Shown here one piece after another: positions 7,784-17,054 of a stretch of DNA of 27,389 nucleotides. Made by a program: the position numbers and the translations under genes. Under the pieces are notes generated by a model. The model saw nothing but the letters and a program-made list of their open reading frames with translations, had not been told where the DNA came from and ran no database searches. Numbering within the stretch: the stretch's first letter is position 1; each line of letters opens with the position of its first letter. The DNA lies in the NCBI GenBank assembly GCA_023416315.1, contig JAEZIA010000254.1:1-27389 (forward strand), read 5' to 3'. Source of the stretch: Actinomycetes bacterium (GTDB lineage: Bacteria > Actinomycetota > Actinomycetes > Mycobacteriales > Mycobacteriaceae).

Positions 7784-8455
7784 GTGGAATCACCCCGGGA
7801 GAGCCACCTCGCTGCGATGCGGGTGGAGTACGGCTCGGTCGAGAAGGACGGCAGCAGCGACCTCGACGTCGACTGGCTCGCCGACGGCTGGCTTGCCTTG
7901 CTGCACAGGTGGATAGCCGACGCCGAGGCGGCGGGCGTCGCCGAACCCAACGCCATGGTGCTGGCGACCATCGGCACGGGACACGACGCGGGAAGACCGG
8001 TGAGTCGGACGGTGTTGTGCAAGAGCGTGGACGAGAGCGGGATCACCTTTTACACCAACTACGACTCCGCAAAGGGCGCCGAGCTGGCGGCGACACCGTA
8101 CGCCGCGGTGACGTTTCCGTGGTACGCGTTGGGTCGCCAGGTGCACATCCGTGGGGCGGTGACCAAGGTCAGCGCCGAGGAGACCGCCGAGTATTGGTCC
8201 AAGCGGCCGCGCGGATCGCAGCTGGGCGCGTGGGCGTCGTCGCAGTCCCGTCCGATCGGCTCGCGCGCCGAGCTGCTCGGCCAGCTCGCCGAGGCCACCG
8301 AGCGCTTCGCGGCCGATGAGCAGGTGCCGGTGCCGCCGCACTGGGGTGGTTACCGAATCGCACCCGAGGTCGTCGAGTTCTGGCAGGGCCGGGAGAACCG
8401 GGTGCACAACCGGATTCGTGTGGTCGGTGACCGCATCGAGCGACTGCAACCCTAG
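7784..8455 (+). CDS. pdxH: Pyridoxamine 5'-phosphate oxidase PdxH
   Basis: 223 aa. It oxidises pyridoxine or pyridoxamine phosphate to PLP with FMN and O2 in the cytoplasm. Motifs close to mycobacterial PdxH are MRVEYGSVEKDG, EPNAMVLATIGT, GRPVSRTVLCKSVDESGI, FYTNYDSAKGAEL, KRPRGSQLGAWASSQS and the C-terminal EFWQGRENRVHNRI. The GTG at 7784 is chosen because a TACCGT -10 lies six bases upstream and it reads straight into the conserved region; the ATG at 7817 is an alternative 11 codons in. The open frame extends far upstream, but that part is antisense to citA. Its TAG stop directly abuts the GTG of the next MFS gene. PLP is used by SerC and the class-III enzyme elsewhere in the window. Confidence 0.94.
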   Translation: MESPRESHLAAMRVEYGSVEKDGSSDLDVDWLADGWLALLHRWIADAEAAGVAEPNAMVLATIGTGHDAGRPVSRTVLCKSVDESGITFYTNYDSAKGAELAATPYAAVTFPWYALGRQVHIRGAVTKVSAEETAEYWSKRPRGSQLGAWASSQSRPIGSRAELLGQLAEATERFAADEQVPVPPHWGGYRIAPEVVEFWQGRENRVHNRIRVVGDRIERLQP

Positions 8456-9730
8456 GTGGCGAGGCTCTTCGCCGACACCACCCCACTGAAGACGCCGGAC
8501 TTCCGCCGGCTGTGGGCGGCCGGCGTCATCACGGTCATCGGGGCCAACCTCACGATCTTCGCGGTCCCCGTGCAGTTGTACGCGCTCACCCAGAATTCGG
8601 CGTACGTCGGCTTGGCCGGGTTGTTCGCGCTGGTTCCCTTGGTCGTGTTCGGACTTCTCGGCGGGGCCTGGGCCGACGCGATGGACCGGCGGGTGTTGCT
8701 GATCATCACCTCCTGCGGCCTCGCGGTGGCCTCGGTGCTGCTGTGGCTGCAGGCGGCCCTCGGACTGAACAACGTGTGGGTGGTGCTGTGTCTGCTGGCG
8801 GTGCAGCAGTCGTTCTATGCGATTGACAGCCCGACCCGGGCGGCGGCGATACCGCGCATGCTGCCCGGCGCTCAGCTGCCCGCGGCCAACTCGCTGAACT
8901 TCACGGTGTTCCAGTTCGGCGCCATCGTGGGCCCGCTGATGGCCGGGGTGATGCTGCGCTGGGTCGACCTCTCGACGCTGTATCTGATCGACGCCATCAC
9001 CTGCCTGGTGCCGATCTGGGTGGCCTGCCGGCTCGCGCCGATCCCGCCCGTCAACGGCGCGAAGGGGATGGGACTCGATGCCCTGCGCTCGGTGGTCGAA
9101 GGCTTCCGCTTCCTGTCCGGCAACCGGGTGGTGCTGATGTCGTTCGTGGTCGACCTGATCGCGATGATCCTCGGCATGCCGCGGGCGCTGTTCCCGCAGA
9201 TGGCCCACGAGAGTTTCGGCGGCCCGATCGAGGGCGGCACGACGATGGCCCTGCTGGCGGCGGCGATGTCCGCGGGTGCGGTGGCAGGCGGGGTGTTCTC
9301 CGGGTGGTTCCCGCGCATCCAGCGCCAGGGCCTGGCCGTGGTGATCGCGATCGTGGTGTGGGGCGCGGCGATGATCGGGTTCGGCGTAGCCGCCGGACTG
9401 GGGCGCGGTCACGTCGGCGTGCTGCTGTGGATTGCGTTGGGGTTCTTGGCCGTTGGCGGCGCTGCGGATATGGTGTCGGCAGCGTTCCGGTCGACGATTC
9501 TGCAGCAGGTGGCCTCCGACGACCTGCGGGGCAGGCTGCAGGGCGTCTTCACCGTCGTCGTTGCGGGCGGTCCCCGGCTGGCCGACGCCGCGCACGGTGC
9601 GGCCGCCGCGATGGTCGGCACCAGCGTCGCCGCCGCGGGCGGGGGAGCGCTGGTGGTGGTCGGCGTGCTCATCGCCGCCGCGGTCGTGCCGGTGTTCATC
9701 CGCTATCGGGTGCCGGCGGTCGCTTTGTGA
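8456..9730 (+). CDS. MFS transporter, EntS/MFS_3-like exporter
   Basis: 424 aa with about 12 membrane helices. The start DFRRLWAAGVITVIGANLT, the GGAWADAMDRRVLL loop (motif A), and QSFYAIDSPTRAAAIPRML followed by AANSLNFTVFQFGAIVGP are typical of the group containing the enterobactin exporter EntS and macrolide exporters. The family expels small molecules with protons. The substrate is unknown, and EntS similarity alone does not mean siderophore. The GTG start at 8456 directly follows the pdxH stop (TAG then GTG), so translation is probably coupled. The next gene, a TetR regulator on the same strand, may control it. Confidence 0.85.
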   Translation: MARLFADTTPLKTPDFRRLWAAGVITVIGANLTIFAVPVQLYALTQNSAYVGLAGLFALVPLVVFGLLGGAWADAMDRRVLLIITSCGLAVASVLLWLQAALGLNNVWVVLCLLAVQQSFYAIDSPTRAAAIPRMLPGAQLPAANSLNFTVFQFGAIVGPLMAGVMLRWVDLSTLYLIDAITCLVPIWVACRLAPIPPVNGAKGMGLDALRSVVEGFRFLSGNRVVLMSFVVDLIAMILGMPRALFPQMAHESFGGPIEGGTTMALLAAAMSAGAVAGGVFSGWFPRIQRQGLAVVIAIVVWGAAMIGFGVAAGLGRGHVGVLLWIALGFLAVGGAADMVSAAFRSTILQQVASDDLRGRLQGVFTVVVAGGPRLADAAHGAAAAMVGTSVAAAGGGALVVVGVLIAAAVVPVFIRYRVPAVAL

Positions 9731-9734
9731 GCGG

Positions 9735-9752
9735 CGGATTCACCGGATTCAC
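9735..9752. repeat. Tandem 9-bp direct repeat upstream of the TetR gene
   Basis: CGGATTCAC occurs twice head to tail (9735-9743 and 9744-9752), beginning five bases after the MFS stop. Direct repeats of this size can be regulator sites, but chance is possible. Confidence 0.4.
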
Positions 9753-9841
9753 CGATATTGCCGCGGGCGGGGGTGTCTCGGCGGTACCCTCAACGGTTTG
9801 ACGTCGGGGGTGGCACGCAGACGCCAGTGGGGAGGCGCAAC

Positions 9842-10516
9842 GTGGCTGTCGCAAAGATGCCCGCCCACGGGTTGCGTGAACTCAAGAAGCAGCGCACCCG
9901 CGCGACGTTGATCGACGTGGCGGTCCAGCTGTGTATCGACCAGGGCTATCACAACACCACCGTCGAGCAGATCGCCGCCGCCGCCGAGGTCGCACCGCGC
10001 ACGTTCAGCCGCTATTTCTCGGGCAAGGAAGCGGTGATCGTCGCGATCCTCGACGAGGTTGCCGACGACGTGGCCGACGCCTTCGCCCGCCAGCCGCGCG
10101 ACATCGGGCATTACGACGCGTTGGCGCGCGCCCACCTGGAGACCTTCCGCAGCCCGCAGTACGGCTCCTCGGCCTCGTTCGAACGGATGCGGCTGTTGCT
10201 GACGATCGTGAATGCGGCCCCGGCGATCGGGCTGGCGCCGTTCATGTTCCGGCCCGACGGCTTCCACCACCGGGCTGTCGACGTCGCGGCCGAACGGATG
10301 GGAGTGGCTAGTGACCACCCGGCGATCCGGATCCTGATCGATACCTGGGCGGTAGTGATGGGGGTGGCCTGCCGCGGCCTCGGGACGGCCGACGGACCCG
10401 CGATAGAGACCGAGGTCGTCTGCCGCCGAATCGAGTCGGTGTACGCACTTTTCACCGGGCTCTGGGCTCCGGAGGCCACCCCGGGCCAGACCCCCGCGGG
10501 CGTGTCGGCAGAATAG
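9842..10516 (+). CDS. TetR-family transcriptional regulator
   Basis: 224 aa from a GTG at 9842. The N-terminal helix-turn-helix is clear: LKKQRTRATLIDVAVQLC, then YHNTTVEQIAAAAEVAPRTF and SRYFSGKEAVIVAIL, about residues 10-65. The rest is a ligand-binding region of unknown specificity, including FERMRLLLTIVNAAPAIG. The start is chosen because GGGGAGG lies six bases before it; an in-frame codon at 9758 lacks one. The 111-base upstream gap holds a possible -10 (TACCCT, 9785-9790) and two tandem copies of CGGATTCAC (9735-9752). The likely target is the preceding MFS gene or itself. Confidence 0.88.
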   Translation: MAVAKMPAHGLRELKKQRTRATLIDVAVQLCIDQGYHNTTVEQIAAAAEVAPRTFSRYFSGKEAVIVAILDEVADDVADAFARQPRDIGHYDALARAHLETFRSPQYGSSASFERMRLLLTIVNAAPAIGLAPFMFRPDGFHHRAVDVAAERMGVASDHPAIRILIDTWAVVMGVACRGLGTADGPAIETEVVCRRIESVYALFTGLWAPEATPGQTPAGVSAE

Positions 10517-10538
10517 CGACTACCTTCACCTACATACG

Positions 10539-10555
10539 GACGCCTCAGCGGCGTC
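10539..10555 (+). promoter_or_regulatory. gltA2: Hairpin in the gltA2 leader
   Basis: GACGCCtcagcGGCGTC is a perfect 6-bp inverted repeat with a 5-base loop, 22 bases before the gltA2 GTG. Possible -10 hexamers are TACCTT (10521-10526) and TACATA (10531-10536), so the repeat may fall in the 5' leader or at the start of transcription. The ribosome site AGAAGGGG (10565-10572) stays outside the hairpin. Confidence 0.4.
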
Positions 10556-10577
10556 GACGAGCTCAGAAGGGGTTCAT

Positions 10578-11876
<1,299 letters not shown>

Positions 11877-11889
11877 CCGTTTCCTGCGC

Positions 11890-11945
11890 GAGCAGACGCA
11901 AAAGCCCCCTTTCGACGGCGTGTCGGGGGGCTTTTGTGTCTGCTC
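11890..11945. terminator. Long hairpin terminator after gltA2
   Basis: Arms 11890-11909 and 11926-11945 pair over 20 positions with a single G-T wobble, around a 16-base loop. The GC core (GCCCCC/GGGGGC) is followed by TTTT on the right and, read from the other strand, also by TTTT. It can therefore act as an intrinsic terminator in both directions. It begins 14 bases after the gltA2 stop. Confidence 0.85.
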
Positions 11946-11957
11946 GGCCACACGGGC

Positions 11958-12004
11958 TTGACCACAGAATGGTTGTAGTTTCACAATCGTTGTGTGATTA
12001 CAAC
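11958..12004 (+). promoter_or_regulatory. Leaderless promoter and MarR-type operator of the efflux operon
   Basis: A dyad centred on 11988 has two matched arm pairs: GTTGTA (11972-11977) with TACAAC (11999-12004), and CACAA (11982-11986) with TTGTG (11990-11994). TTGACC (11958-11963) is a good -35; 18 bases later CACAAT (11982-11987) is a possible -10, six bases before the GTG at 11994. A protein bound to the dyad would cover the -10 and the start codon. The TTGT/ACAA character suits MarR regulators, and the operon encodes one. Confidence 0.65.
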
Positions 12005-13445
12005 TGTCGGTGAGCTCAGCGCGCGGCGCAAGACGATCATCCTGGCGTCCTGCTGCCTGAGCCTGCTGATCGTGTCGATGGATGCGACGATCGTCAACGT
12101 CGCGATCCCGGCGATCCGCACCGACCTGCACGCGGCGCCGTCCCAGCTGCAATGGGTGATCGACATCTACACCCTGGTGCTGGCGTCGCTGCTGATGCTC
12201 TCCGGCGCCACCGGTGATCGGTTCGGTCGCAGGCGGGTGTTCCAGATCGGCCTGGCCGCGTTCGCGCTGGGTTCGCTGCTGTGCAGTCTGGCGCCCGACA
12301 TCGAGACCCTCATCGGCGCCCGCTTCGTCCAGGGTCTGGGCGGATCGATGATGAATCCCGTTGCGCTGTCGATCATTACGCAAATCTTCGTCGGCCGGGT
12401 GGAACGTGCCCGCGCGCTCGGCCTGTGGGGCGCGGTGGTCGGCATCTCGATGGCACTCGGCCCGATCGTCGGCGGTTTCCTGATCCAGGCGGTCAGCTGG
12501 CGCGCGGTGTTCTGGATCAACCTGCCGATCTGTGCGGCGGCGATCATCCTCACCGCGGTCTTCGTGCCCGAGAGCAAATCGGCGACCATGCGCGACATCG
12601 ACCCGGTCGGGCAGCTGCTGGCCGTGCTGGCGCTGTTCGGTGTCGTGTTCGTGCTGATCGAGGCGCCGGGGATGGGCTGGACCAATCCGCGGGTCATCGC
12701 GATCGCCGCGGGCGCCGCGGTGGCCCTGGTGGCCTTTCTGCGCTACGAGTCGCGCCGCCACGACCCGTTCATCGATCTGCGGTTCTTCCGCAGTGTTCCG
12801 TTCTCCTCGGCTACGGTCATCGCCGTGTGCGCGTTCGCCGGCTGGGGGGCTTTTCTGTTCATGATGTCGCTCTACCTACAGGGCGAGCGCGGCTACTCGG
12901 CTGCCCACACCGGCCTGATCTACCTGCCGATCGCGATCGGCGCGCTGTTCTTCTCGCCGCTGTCCGGCCGGCTGGTCGGCCGCTTCGGCGCCCGCCCGTC
13001 GCTTCTGGTCGCCGGTGTTCTGATGACGGTGGCGGGGGTGATGCTGACCTTCCTGACCGCCACCACACCGGTCTGGGCGCTGTTGGTGATCTTCACGGTG
13101 TACGGCATCGGTTTCGGCATGGTCAACGCGCCGATCACCAATGCCGCCGTCAGCGGTATGCCCCGCGACCGGGCAGGCGCGGCGTCGGCGGTGACGTCCA
13201 CCAGCAGGCAGGTCGGCGTGAGTATCGGTGTGGCACTGTGCGGTTCGGTCGCCGGCTCGGCGCTGGCGGTGGCCGGTGCGGACTTCACCGCCGCAGCACG
13301 CCCGCTGTGGTGGGTGAATATCGCGCTCGGCGTGGTGATCGCGGTACTCGCGGTGGTGTCCACCTCGCCGCGAGCCAAGCGCTCCGCGCAGCGGCTGGCA
13401 CCGCTGATCGAGGACCACCGCAGCGAGGCGGCTCATGTCGCGTAA
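11994..13445 (+). CDS. DHA2-family (EmrB/QacA) drug:H+ antiporter
   Basis: 483 aa with about 14 membrane helices. DHA2 signatures are MDATIVNVAIPAIRTDL in helix 1, WVIDIYTLVLASLLML, motif A GATGDRFGRRRVF, RFVQGLGGSMMNPVALSII, and motif C-like GISMALGPIVGGFLIQ followed by SWRAVFWINLPI. The family exports lipophilic drugs or metabolites by proton exchange; the substrate is unknown. The GTG at 11994 has no ribosome binding site but lies six bases after a -10-like hexamer, so the mRNA is probably leaderless. The last 11 bases overlap the MarR gene, implying joint expression and control. Confidence 0.92.
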   Translation: MITTVGELSARRKTIILASCCLSLLIVSMDATIVNVAIPAIRTDLHAAPSQLQWVIDIYTLVLASLLMLSGATGDRFGRRRVFQIGLAAFALGSLLCSLAPDIETLIGARFVQGLGGSMMNPVALSIITQIFVGRVERARALGLWGAVVGISMALGPIVGGFLIQAVSWRAVFWINLPICAAAIILTAVFVPESKSATMRDIDPVGQLLAVLALFGVVFVLIEAPGMGWTNPRVIAIAAGAAVALVAFLRYESRRHDPFIDLRFFRSVPFSSATVIAVCAFAGWGAFLFMMSLYLQGERGYSAAHTGLIYLPIAIGALFFSPLSGRLVGRFGARPSLLVAGVLMTVAGVMLTFLTATTPVWALLVIFTVYGIGFGMVNAPITNAAVSGMPRDRAGAASAVTSTSRQVGVSIGVALCGSVAGSALAVAGADFTAAARPLWWVNIALGVVIAVLAVVSTSPRAKRSAQRLAPLIEDHRSEAAHVA

Positions 13446-13851
13446 TCCGGTGGCCGACCAGGTGTGGCGGTCGATGTCGACGTTGGTGCTGGACAACAAG
13501 GACCGCTGGCGCCGCGCGGCGGTGGACCGAACCGGTTTGCCGTTCAGCAGGATCCGGATTCTGCGCCGGCTGGCGTCGCAACCGATGACGGTCAAGCAGG
13601 TCGGGGAAGCGGCGACAATCGACGCGCCCGCCGCGACGGTGGCGGTCAATGATCTGGAGGAACGCGGGCTGGTGGTGCGCCAACCTCATCCGGAGAACCG
13701 GCGCTGCAAGCTGGTGTCACTCACCGACGCCGGACGCGAGGTCATCGCCGTGCTCGACGCCACCGACGACCCGGCACCGGAGATCCTGGCCGCGCTCGAC
13801 GACGAGGATCTTGCGACGCTGCAGACGATCCTCGCCCGGGTGCTCAGTTGA
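13435..13851 (+). CDS. MarR-family transcriptional regulator
   Basis: 138 aa. The winged helix-turn-helix is evident: FSRIRILRRLASQPMTVKQV, GEAATIDAPAATVAVNDLEE, then the wing RGLVVRQPHPENRRCKLVSL followed by TDAGREVI. MarR proteins bind short dyads as dimers and usually repress a neighbouring transporter until a ligand binds. The ATG at 13435 lies inside the end of the DHA2 gene (11-base overlap), so translation is coupled. The natural target is the dyad at 11972-12004. The stop codon overlaps the convergent DUF2630 stop region. Confidence 0.92.
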   Translation: MSRNPVADQVWRSMSTLVLDNKDRWRRAAVDRTGLPFSRIRILRRLASQPMTVKQVGEAATIDAPAATVAVNDLEERGLVVRQPHPENRRCKLVSLTDAGREVIAVLDATDDPAPEILAALDDEDLATLQTILARVLS

Positions 13852-14092
13852 GATAACCCTCGACTTCGTCGCCGGGCCGCACGCTGGCATCACTGGGGTC
13901 ACCACCGGTCTCGCGCAGTGCCCGACGCTGCCGAAGCAGGTCCCAGCACTGGTCGAGCTCGGTCTCGATGGCCTTCAGCCGCTGATGCTCCTCGGACGGG
14001 TCGATCTGTCCATGCACCACCCGATCGCGCAGTTCGCGCTCCTGCGCCACGAGGTCGTGGATCCGGGAAAGGGTGTCGTTGTCTTCTGCCAC
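13844..14092 (-). CDS. DUF2630 family protein
   Basis: 82 aa from a GTG at 14092. The pattern TLSRIHDLVAQERELRD, SEEHQRLKAIETELDQCWDL, LRQRRALRETGGDPSDA and a final VRPGDEVEGYLN matches the small actinobacterial DUF2630 family as I remember it. It is mostly helical and charged, probably a short coiled coil; its function is unknown. The GTG fits the usual family start, but its GGAG site is only two bases away, and an in-frame TTG at 14113 is an alternative. It is 27 bases downstream of the class-III PLP gene on the same strand and may be co-transcribed without sharing a function. Confidence 0.82.
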   Translation of the reverse strand: MAEDNDTLSRIHDLVAQERELRDRVVHGQIDPSEEHQRLKAIETELDQCWDLLRQRRALRETGGDPSDASVRPGDEVEGYLN

Positions 14093-14119
14093 CGCTCCAG
14101 TGTGCCCGAGCAAGCTGTG

Positions 14120-15439
14120 TCACAACGAAGAAGTGAGCACCGCGGCGAACTCGGTGCAGAACCAGTCGACGTCGGTGTCGGAGAACACCAGGGGCGGACG
14201 GATCTTGAGCACATTGCCGTCCCGGCCGCACACCGAGATCAGCACCCGCCGCTCCCGCATGGCATTGACCAATGTGCGGGCGCCGGCCCGGTCCGGCGCA
14301 CCGGTGTCATCGATCACCTCGACGCCGACGTACAGCCCGGTGCCGCGGACGTCACCGATGCGCGGGTGGTCGGCGCCGAGGCGTGCCAGCTCGCCGCGCA
14401 GCTGGGTGCCCCGTTCGGCGGCGTTACGGATCAGCTTCTCGTCCTCGATGACGTCCAGGACGGCTGCGGCGGCGGCCACCGTGACGGGGTTGCCGCCGAA
14501 GGTGTTGAAGTACGGAACCTCACGGGCGAAGGCGTCGAGCACGCCGGATCGGGCGGCCATCGCCGCGATCGGCATCCCGTTGCCCATCGGCTTGCCCATG
14601 GTGACCAGATCCGGGACGACGCCGTGGCGCAGGAAGCCCCACATCGCGTCGCCGGTGCGGCCGAATCCGGGCTGCACCTCGTCGGCGATGAACACCCCGC
14701 CTGCGCGGTGCACCGCCGCCACCGCGGGTGCCAGTACCGAAGGGTCGGGATAGATGCCGTCCGAGGAGAAGATCGTGTCGACGATCAGCGCGGACAATCC
14801 GTAGCCACTGGACTGCAGTTCGTCGATCGCGGCGATGACGTCGGCGGCGAAGCGGTCGGCGAGCTGGTCGGCAGGCACCCGGTAACTGTCCGGCGGTGCG
14901 ATCGCACGGACATGCTCGCCGAGTACCGTCGCGCCGCCGATGGACGGCGAGATCGCGGTGACTGCCGCGGTGTTGCCGTGGTAGGCGTCGGTGGTGATGA
15001 TGACACCCTTTGCGCCGGTGTACATCTCGGCCACCCGCAGCGCCAGGTCGTTGACTTCGGATCCGGTGCAGGCATACATCACCTGGTCGATGTCGCCCGG
15101 CATCGTGTCCAGTAGGCGGGTGCTGTAGTCGACGAGCCCGCCGTGCAGGTAGCGGGTGTGAGTGTTCAGCGTGGACAGCTGCCTGCACACCGCCTCCACC
15201 ACATGCGGATGGCAGTGACCGACGCTGGCGACGTTGTTGTAGGCGTCGAGGTAGCAGGCACCGTCGGCGTCGTAGAGCCGGGTGCCCTCGCCGCGGACCA
15301 GGTGTACCGGCCGTTCGTAGAACAGCCGGTACGCCGGGCCAAGGACGCGGTCACGGGCCGCGATCAGCGATTCGGTGGCGGGATCAACCGGGTGATCCGC
15401 GGAGTAGCTGTTGGAATCCATGATGTTGGAAAAACTCAT
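14120..15439 (-). CDS. Class-III PLP enzyme, AGXT2L/phospho-lyase-like
   Basis: 439 aa. Fold-type I class-III signatures are GSEVNDLALRVAEMYTG (cofactor phosphate, 126-142), AYHG (152-155), IADEVQPGFGRTG (D253 contacts the PLP nitrogen), and K283 in VTMGKPMGNGMP. Several segments recall human ethanolamine-phosphate phospho-lyase and its 5-phosphohydroxylysine homologue: FYERPVHLVRGEG, VASVGHCHPHVVEA, TRYLHGGLVDY, YFNTFGGNPV, GDVRGTGLYVGVE and NVLKIRPPLVFS. Such enzymes remove ammonia and phosphate from phosphorylated amino alcohols rather than transaminating. A kinase and an amine-type permease next to it fit that role. An alanine-glyoxylate-type aminotransferase is the main alternative. The ATG at 15439 has AGGAGGAG about ten bases upstream. 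Confidence 0.88.
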   Translation of the reverse strand: MSFSNIMDSNSYSADHPVDPATESLIAARDRVLGPAYRLFYERPVHLVRGEGTRLYDADGACYLDAYNNVASVGHCHPHVVEAVCRQLSTLNTHTRYLHGGLVDYSTRLLDTMPGDIDQVMYACTGSEVNDLALRVAEMYTGAKGVIITTDAYHGNTAAVTAISPSIGGATVLGEHVRAIAPPDSYRVPADQLADRFAADVIAAIDELQSSGYGLSALIVDTIFSSDGIYPDPSVLAPAVAAVHRAGGVFIADEVQPGFGRTGDAMWGFLRHGVVPDLVTMGKPMGNGMPIAAMAARSGVLDAFAREVPYFNTFGGNPVTVAAAAAVLDVIEDEKLIRNAAERGTQLRGELARLGADHPRIGDVRGTGLYVGVEVIDDTGAPDRAGARTLVNAMRERRVLISVCGRDGNVLKIRPPLVFSDTDVDWFCTEFAAVLTSSL

Positions 15440-15479
15440 ACCGCTACTTTCTCCTCCTGACGCGGCCCGTGACTGCGTT

Positions 15480-17054
15480 CTAGCGTTCGTGCGCTTCTTC
15501 GAGAACCGTCCGTCCCAGCTCCGAGTAGCGCTGCGGTGAAACGTATTTCAGTGTCACCGCCAGTGCGATGCCGCCGATGGCGACCACGCCGACCACGTAG
15601 GGGATCGCCGCGAAGATCCAGTCGGAGGCCGCCGTGCCCGCGGCGAATGACGCGTTCTTGGCAAGCAGGTACACCACGTACAGCATGCCGAGACCACCCA
15701 GCAGCGGCGCCAGGAACGTCCGGAACCAGTTGGCGGTCTCGGGGTGATTCTTGCCAACGTGGAAGTAGGCGATCACCGCGAAGGCGGCCAGCGCTTGCAC
15801 GATCATGATCGCGGTGGTGCCGAGCAACGCCATCAGCCCGTACAGACCGGTGTACGGGTCACGTCCGGTGAGGGCGAAGAACAGCACGACGACGGTGGCG
15901 AATGCGGTCTGCGCGAACCCGGCGATGTGCGGCGAGCCGTGCGACGGGTGGGTGGCGCCGAGCGTCTTGCGCATTCCCGGAATCACGTTCTCCCGGCCGA
16001 TCGCGTAGATGTAGCGGGCCGCGCAGTTGTGGAACGCCATACCGCAGGCGAACGATCCGGTCATCAGCAGGATCTTGAACAGGTCGACAGCCCAGGTGCC
16101 CAGGTGCGCGCCGACGGGGCCGAAGAAGATGTCCCCGGCGGTGGCCGAATCCTGCGCCAGCGCAACCGCATTCTGCGGTCCGGTACCCACGATCGCCAGC
16201 CAGGAGATCAGCACGTAAAAGACACCGATTCCGATCACGGAGCTGATCACCGCGATCGGGATGATCTTCTTCGGGTTCTTGGACTCCTCGCCGTACATCG
16301 CGCTGGACTCGAAGCCCACCCACGACCAGAACGCGAAGAACAGGCCGATGCCCGCCGAACCGGCGACCGTGATCAGGCTGCCGTCGGCGCCGGTCACCGC
16401 GCCGCTCAGATTCTGAAAAGCGTTGAGCGGATTCAGCGATCCCCACGACCAGCCCTGCGGGCCGCCACCGGTGAACAGAACGGACAGGGCCATCAGCGAG
16501 AGCATCACGATCTCGGTGATCAGGAAGACGCCGAGCACCCTGGCCGCGACATTGATGTCGAAGTACGTCAGCAGGGCGTTGACCGCCAGCATCCCGATCG
16601 CGAACACGATCCACGGCACATTGACTCCGAAAAGCGTGTTGAAGGTGTCATTGCCGAAGAAGGCGAAGATACCGATCAGCGAGGCCTCGAACACCATGTA
16701 GGCCATGGCTGTCAGGAAGCCCGCGCCGAGTCCGACCACCCGGCCGAGGCCGTGCGAGATGTAGCCATAGAAGGCTCCGGTGGCGGTGATGTGCTTGCTC
16801 ATCGCGGCATAGCCGATGGCGAACAGCGTCAGCACGATCGTGGCGACGAAATAGCCGGCCGGTGCGAAGACACCGTTGCCGAATCCGACGGCGATCGGGA
16901 CATTGCCCACCATCGCGGTGATCGGCGCGGCGGTGGCGACGGCCATGAACAGGACGCCGATGAGTCCGACGGCATTGGGCTTGAGCCGTTGGACCGTCTC
17001 GGTTTTGGCACCGCTGCCGGCGACAGTGGCCGGTGGATCGATGATGTCGCTCAT
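15480..17054 (-). CDS. APC-superfamily amino acid/amine permease
   Basis: 524 aa with about 12 membrane helices. Helix 1 holds MAVATAAPITAMVGNVPIAV, typical of APC permeases. GFESSAMYGEESKNPKKIIP and GSFACGMAFHNCAARYIYAI are the conserved loop and helix motifs of the family, which imports amino acids, polyamines or ethanolamine with protons. The ATG at 17054 (MSDIIDPPATVAGSG) is chosen because the longer frame adds about 50 basic residues of non-membrane character. Its ribosome site is weak (GGAATACACA before ATG). The class-III PLP gene follows after 40 bases, so the transported compound is probably the source of that enzyme's substrate. Confidence 0.9.
   Translation of the reverse strand: MSDIIDPPATVAGSGAKTETVQRLKPNAVGLIGVLFMAVATAAPITAMVGNVPIAVGFGNGVFAPAGYFVATIVLTLFAIGYAAMSKHITATGAFYGYISHGLGRVVGLGAGFLTAMAYMVFEASLIGIFAFFGNDTFNTLFGVNVPWIVFAIGMLAVNALLTYFDINVAARVLGVFLITEIVMLSLMALSVLFTGGGPQGWSWGSLNPLNAFQNLSGAVTGADGSLITVAGSAGIGLFFAFWSWVGFESSAMYGEESKNPKKIIPIAVISSVIGIGVFYVLISWLAIVGTGPQNAVALAQDSATAGDIFFGPVGAHLGTWAVDLFKILLMTGSFACGMAFHNCAARYIYAIGRENVIPGMRKTLGATHPSHGSPHIAGFAQTAFATVVVLFFALTGRDPYTGLYGLMALLGTTAIMIVQALAAFAVIAYFHVGKNHPETANWFRTFLAPLLGGLGMLYVVYLLAKNASFAAGTAASDWIFAAIPYVVGVVAIGGIALAVTLKYVSPQRYSELGRTVLEEAHER

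Noticed and set aside
7790..9595. 601-codon minus-strand open frame opposite pdxH and the MFS gene
   Set aside because: It is rich in H, R, Q and P with no recognisable domain, and pdxH and the transporter are clear on the other strand.
8456..9730. Siderophore exporter EntS
   Set aside because: Only general MFS_3 similarity is visible; there are no siderophore or iron-regulation genes or iron-box sites nearby.
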